Below, in pieces: positions 4,834-7,880 of a DNA stretch of 7,880 nucleotides. Source of the stretch: Desulfobacteraceae bacterium (GTDB taxonomy: Bacteria; Desulfobacterota; Desulfobacteria; Desulfobacterales; DAOWNP01); assembly GCA_030642545.1 (NCBI GenBank), contig DAOWNP010000104.1:1-7880 (forward strand). Reading direction: 5' to 3'. The translations under genes and the position numbers were made by a program. The first letter of the stretch is position 1; every line of letters starts with the position of its first letter. The notes beneath the pieces were generated by a model. The model was not told where the DNA came from, ran no database searches, and was given only the letters and a program-made list of their open reading frames with translations.

Positions 4834-6873
4834 TTATATCGTTTTTTTGTGACTTTCCAAAAGAGTCATTGCCTTACTCACAATATTTTCAGAAGTAAAC
4901 CCAAAGTTATCAAGAACAGTTTGTCCTGGAGCAGAAGCTCCAAACCTGTCAACTCCTATTATTATACCACTTGTACCTGTATATTTATCCCATCCCATTG
5001 AAATTCCTGCTTCAACAGCAATACGGGCAGTAACATCTGAAGGAAGAACTCTTTCTCTGTAGCCTTTAGATGTTTCTTCAAACGTCTCCCATGACGGCAT
5101 GCTGACAACCCTTACAGAAATATTTTTTTTAGATAGATTTTCTTGTGCTTCTATACAGATATGCACTTCAGAACCAGTTGCAATTAAAATAAGCTCAGGC
5201 TTTTCTTTACAATCAGAAATTATATATGCACCATTTGTCATTAAGGCATATAGATCTGTATCTGGTTTTTTCAATACAGGCAGTTTTTGTCTGCTTAATA
5301 TCAAAGCGATTGGCCTGTCTGATGTTTTGATGGCAATTTTCCATGCAATTGCAGTTTCTTCTGCATCAGCAGGTCTGATAACAAGAAGATTTGGAATGGC
5401 TCTTAAAGCTGCAAGGTGCTCAACAGGCTGATGTGTGGGACCATCTTCTCCTACAGCTATACTGTCATGTGTAAAAACATAGATCAGGGGAAGTCCCATA
5501 AGAGCTGCCGCCCTTATAGAAGATCTCATATAATCAGAAAATACAAGGAAAGTGCCTCCAAACGGACGGATTCCGTGATGAAGATACATTCCGCTCATAA
5601 TAGCACCCATAGCATGTTCTCTGACTCCAAAACGAATATTCCTGCCCTCATAACTACCTTTTTGAAATTCAGGTGAATTATCTAATATGGTTTTGTTTGA
5701 AGGTGCAAGATCAGCAGACCCACCCATTAAAGAGGTAATTTTACCAGCTATTGCATTTAAGACTTTGCCGGAAGCTGCTCTTGTTGCAACAGGAGCATCA
5801 CCAGGAGAAAATTCTGGTATATCTGAATCCCATCCTTTTTTTAAAAATCCGCTTATTTCATCTACCCACTGTTCGGCAAGCTCAGGGTTAGCTTTTGTGT
5901 AATTCAGGAAAAGATTTTGCCATAGATCTTCAGATGCAATACCTTTTTCTATGCATTTATTGCATTGGGTAACAGCCTCATCAGGAACATAAAAATCTGG
6001 TTCTTCTGGCCAGTTAAGATTTTTTTTTGTAAGACGAATTTCCTCTTCACCAAGAGGAGCTCCATGTGCATCTGATGTATCCTGTTTGTTTGGGCTTCCG
6101 TATGCTATATGAGTTTTTAGAATAACAAGAGAAGGTTTTTCACTCTCTTGTTGAGATTTAACAAGAGCATTTTTAATTTCATTTAGATCATTGCCATCTG
6201 AAACAGTTACTACATGCCAGTTATAAGCGTTAAATCTTTCCTCTACATTTTCTGTAAATGTAATATCAGTATTTCCTTCAATGGAAATACTGTTGTCGTC
6301 ATAAATACATATCAACCGCCCGAGCCCAAGATGTCCTGCAAGAGATGCAGCCTCAGATGTAATTCCTTCCATCATATCCCCGTCACCACAAAAAAGATAT
6401 GTATAGTGATCGACAATATCATATTCAGGTTTATTAAATTTTGCAGCAAGATGCCTTTCTGCCATTGCCATGCCTACAGCATTTGCAAATCCCTGCCCTA
6501 ACGGCCCTGTTGTAGTTTCAACTCCATTTGTTACGCCAAGCTCAGGATGTCCTGGAGTTTTGCTTTCCCATTGTCTGAAATTTTTTATATCATCTAATGT
6601 TAAATCATAGCCTGTCAGAAAAAGTATGCTGTATAAAAGCATTGAAGCATGACCACCTGAAAGCACAACTCTGTCCCGATCAAGCCATCCAGGATTTTTA
6701 GGATTATGTTTTAAAATTTGTGTCCATAAAACATATGCAGCCGGAGCAAGCCCCATAGGGGCACCCGGATGGCCTGAATTTGCTTTTTGTATGGCATCTA
6801 TTGAAAGAGTCCTGATTGTATTTACACAAAGCATATCTGTATTTACAGAGCTTTGTGATATGTTATCGTTCAT
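4834..6873 (-). CDS. tkt: Transketolase
   Basis: Transketolase is a thiamine-diphosphate enzyme that moves two-carbon ketol units between sugar phosphates (for example xylulose-5-P to ribose-5-P or erythrose-4-P) in the non-oxidative pentose phosphate pathway; it is cytoplasmic and dimeric. At 679 residues it is full length. N-terminal diphosphate-binding domain: SGHPGAPMG (33-41, H35), GGH74, TTGPLGQG (121-128), GDGDMMEG (163-170) with N194 for metal and ThDP, and DAHG (H270). Pyrimidine domain: ATRAASG (R365), GGSADLAPSN (384-393), REH with catalytic E419, FTHDS (H469), and EDGPTHQP (D477, H481). Phosphate-contact SRQ is at 527-529. The C-terminal domain contains ATGSEV (565-570) and EAG (621-623). 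No key residue is missing. The start is supported by AAGGAG at 6883-6888, 9 nt upstream. It follows the radical SAM gene by 43 nt on the same strand, with no terminator between, so co-transcription is likely. No transaldolase or other pentose-pathway gene is in view. Confidence 0.98.
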   Translation of the reverse strand: MNDNISQSSVNTDMLCVNTIRTLSIDAIQKANSGHPGAPMGLAPAAYVLWTQILKHNPKNPGWLDRDRVVLSGGHASMLLYSILFLTGYDLTLDDIKNFRQWESKTPGHPELGVTNGVETTTGPLGQGFANAVGMAMAERHLAAKFNKPEYDIVDHYTYLFCGDGDMMEGITSEAASLAGHLGLGRLICIYDDNSISIEGNTDITFTENVEERFNAYNWHVVTVSDGNDLNEIKNALVKSQQESEKPSLVILKTHIAYGSPNKQDTSDAHGAPLGEEEIRLTKKNLNWPEEPDFYVPDEAVTQCNKCIEKGIASEDLWQNLFLNYTKANPELAEQWVDEISGFLKKGWDSDIPEFSPGDAPVATRAASGKVLNAIAGKITSLMGGSADLAPSNKTILDNSPEFQKGSYEGRNIRFGVREHAMGAIMSGMYLHHGIRPFGGTFLVFSDYMRSSIRAAALMGLPLIYVFTHDSIAVGEDGPTHQPVEHLAALRAIPNLLVIRPADAEETAIAWKIAIKTSDRPIALILSRQKLPVLKKPDTDLYALMTNGAYIISDCKEKPELILIATGSEVHICIEAQENLSKKNISVRVVSMPSWETFEETSKGYRERVLPSDVTARIAVEAGISMGWDKYTGTSGIIIGVDRFGASAPGQTVLDNFGFTSENIVSKAMTLLESHKKTI

Positions 6874-6916
6874 TATTTTTTTCTCCTTATTTAAAATAAA
6901 AAAAGTAACTAAAACC

Positions 6917-7786
6917 TTATAAAGCTCTTAGATGTTCAGGTTTTAAATCTATCTTTCCTTTTAATGCTTCACTGATAAGTTTTAGTGTTTGATCTTTGTC
7001 ATCCGGCAGTTTGGCTTTTATCGGAATATAGTTTGAAGCATGATTTGCATGAAACAGACCCCCGGTCAGATCAGTATTTGCAATCATAACTCCGAGCTCA
7101 TTTAAAATTTCTTCAGGTTTTAATATTGGAAATATTCCTTTTTCATAATCTTCATAAAGAGATGTTCCGGGAACCACCATAAGGCTTAATGCGCCGACAT
7201 ATTCAGGATCTATGGCAGAAAGAACTCTGCCTGTCTCTTTTGCATGAACAAGTGATCTTTCTCTGCCTGCTATTCCCAGCAGTACTGTTATAGAAAGCTT
7301 AATACCAGCTTTTTTTGCTTTTTTCCCCATGGCGATCATTTTTTCAGCTGTTGCCATTTTATGAATGTTTTTCAGTGTAACATCATCTCCTGTTTCAAGA
7401 CCCATATAGGCAATTTTAAGGCCATGTTTACGCAGTATTTTTAATTCATCTAAAGATTTCATTTTTATACTTTTGGCATTTGCATAAACGCCTACTCTGT
7501 TTACCCATGGAAGTTTTTTTTCAATCTGTTTTAATATGTTCAGCAGTCTTTTCTGAGGGATAATAAGAGCATCTCCATCACATATAAAAAGCCTGTTTTG
7601 ATTCTTACAGTATTTTTTAGCAAAATCAATATCCTGGTTTATAATATCATCGGATTTTATTTTAAACCGTACGCCTTTATATGCTGCACAAAAAGTGCAT
7701 TTATTATGTGAACATCCAACAGTAGCCTGAAGCAGAATGCTGTTTGCTTCACTTGGCGGTCTTATCATATTTCCTTCATAATGCAT
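6917..7786 (-). CDS. Radical SAM protein, 'GCSHNxCTFC' type
   Basis: This is a 289-residue protein with a radical SAM core that should bind a [4Fe-4S] cluster and cleave S-adenosylmethionine; its substrate is unknown. The cluster motif is VGCSHNKCTFC with C25, C30 and C33. The spacing is CxxxxCxxC, one residue longer than the canonical CxxxCxxC, and is characteristic of this subfamily. Other landmarks are the N-terminal IRPPSEANSILLQ (8-20), the post-motif AAYKGVRF (34-41), the second-strand FICDGDAL (67-74), YMGLETGDD (127-135), VLLGIAGRERS (168-178) and the C-terminal FHANHASNYIPIKAKLP (245-261). There is no B12-binding or SPASM extension. The first ATG is favoured because GGGAG (7796-7800) lies 9 nt before it; the alternative at Met7 is too close to its purine run. 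The gene is the first of a probable pair with transketolase. Confidence 0.88.
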   Translation of the reverse strand: MHYEGNMIRPPSEANSILLQATVGCSHNKCTFCAAYKGVRFKIKSDDIINQDIDFAKKYCKNQNRLFICDGDALIIPQKRLLNILKQIEKKLPWVNRVGVYANAKSIKMKSLDELKILRKHGLKIAYMGLETGDDVTLKNIHKMATAEKMIAMGKKAKKAGIKLSITVLLGIAGRERSLVHAKETGRVLSAIDPEYVGALSLMVVPGTSLYEDYEKGIFPILKPEEILNELGVMIANTDLTGGLFHANHASNYIPIKAKLPDDKDQTLKLISEALKGKIDLKPEHLRAL

Positions 7787-7840
7787 TTTAACAATCTCCC
7801 AAAAACAATAAATATTATTGACTAATCTCTTTTACTTAAT

Positions 7841-7860
7841 ATGTTGTATATACGCAACAT
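7841..7860. promoter_or_regulatory. 20-bp palindrome upstream of the radical SAM gene (possible operator)
   Basis: The half sites atgttgtata and tacgcaacat are inverted repeats at 8 of 10 positions, with perfect 6-bp ends (atgttg/caacat). It lies 55-74 bp upstream of the radical SAM start, where a promoter for the pair with tkt would be expected. The dyad could be a repressor site. No clear -35/-10 pair could be fixed in this AT-rich stretch. Confidence 0.35.
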
Positions 7861-7880
7861 TTTTTGTAAGTTATTAAAAA

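Noticed and set aside
5099..6501. Several 70-110 codon plus-strand frames
   Set aside because: All are antisense to transketolase, which is complete and has all catalytic residues.
1..7880. Defence island, toxin-antitoxin pair, CRISPR array, tRNA or prophage genes
   Set aside because: No such motifs, repeats with spacers, cloverleaf or phage genes were seen on either strand; the genes present are mostly housekeeping.

Overview
This is a low-G+C bacterial window, visibly A/T-rich both in and between genes. It carries ordinary housekeeping genes separated by unusually structured AT-rich spacers. The gene set (PreP-type M16 peptidase, rsmA, a 'GCSHNxCTFC' radical SAM protein, transketolase) and the protein style suggest an anaerobic Desulfobacterota-like bacterium (a low-GC relative of the Desulfobacterales). 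That placement is an inference from resemblance, not a search. No rRNA, tRNA, CRISPR array, prophage gene or intact transposase is visible.

Layout. Positions 1-1502 (minus) hold the N-terminal 500 residues of a zinc metallopeptidase that runs off the left edge. A 374-nt spacer follows, with a perfect extended -10 promoter for the peptidase and, in its presumed leader, an 82-nt foldback whose arms can pair in alternative ways. Positions 1877-2260 (minus) encode a small protein with a C-terminal winged-helix-like segment and a strong Shine-Dalgarno. The divergent spacer 2261-2616 carries a good sigma70-type promoter towards that gene and another towards rsmA (2617-3459, plus). After rsmA come a long stem-loop that pairs fully only in plus-strand RNA and then a U-tract terminator, which overlaps the 3' end of a convergent gene. 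That gene (3703-4467, minus) encodes an unrecognised membrane-anchored protein built from [I/V]P[I/V] beta-type repeats.

Spacer 4468-4833 is filled mostly by a ~212-nt imperfect palindrome (4572-4783) with hairpin-bearing ends. It looks like a MITE, foldback or REPIN-like element sitting just downstream of transketolase. Positions 4834-7786 (minus) form a likely two-gene operon: a radical SAM protein (7786-6917), then 43 nt, then transketolase (6873-4834). A 20-bp palindrome upstream of the radical SAM gene may be an operator.

How the genes fit together. Transketolase serves the non-oxidative pentose phosphate pathway, RsmA matures 16S rRNA, and the M16 enzyme degrades peptides. No single shared system is evident. 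The points most worth a second look are the palindromic element, the switch-like leader of the peptidase gene, and the IPI-repeat membrane protein.
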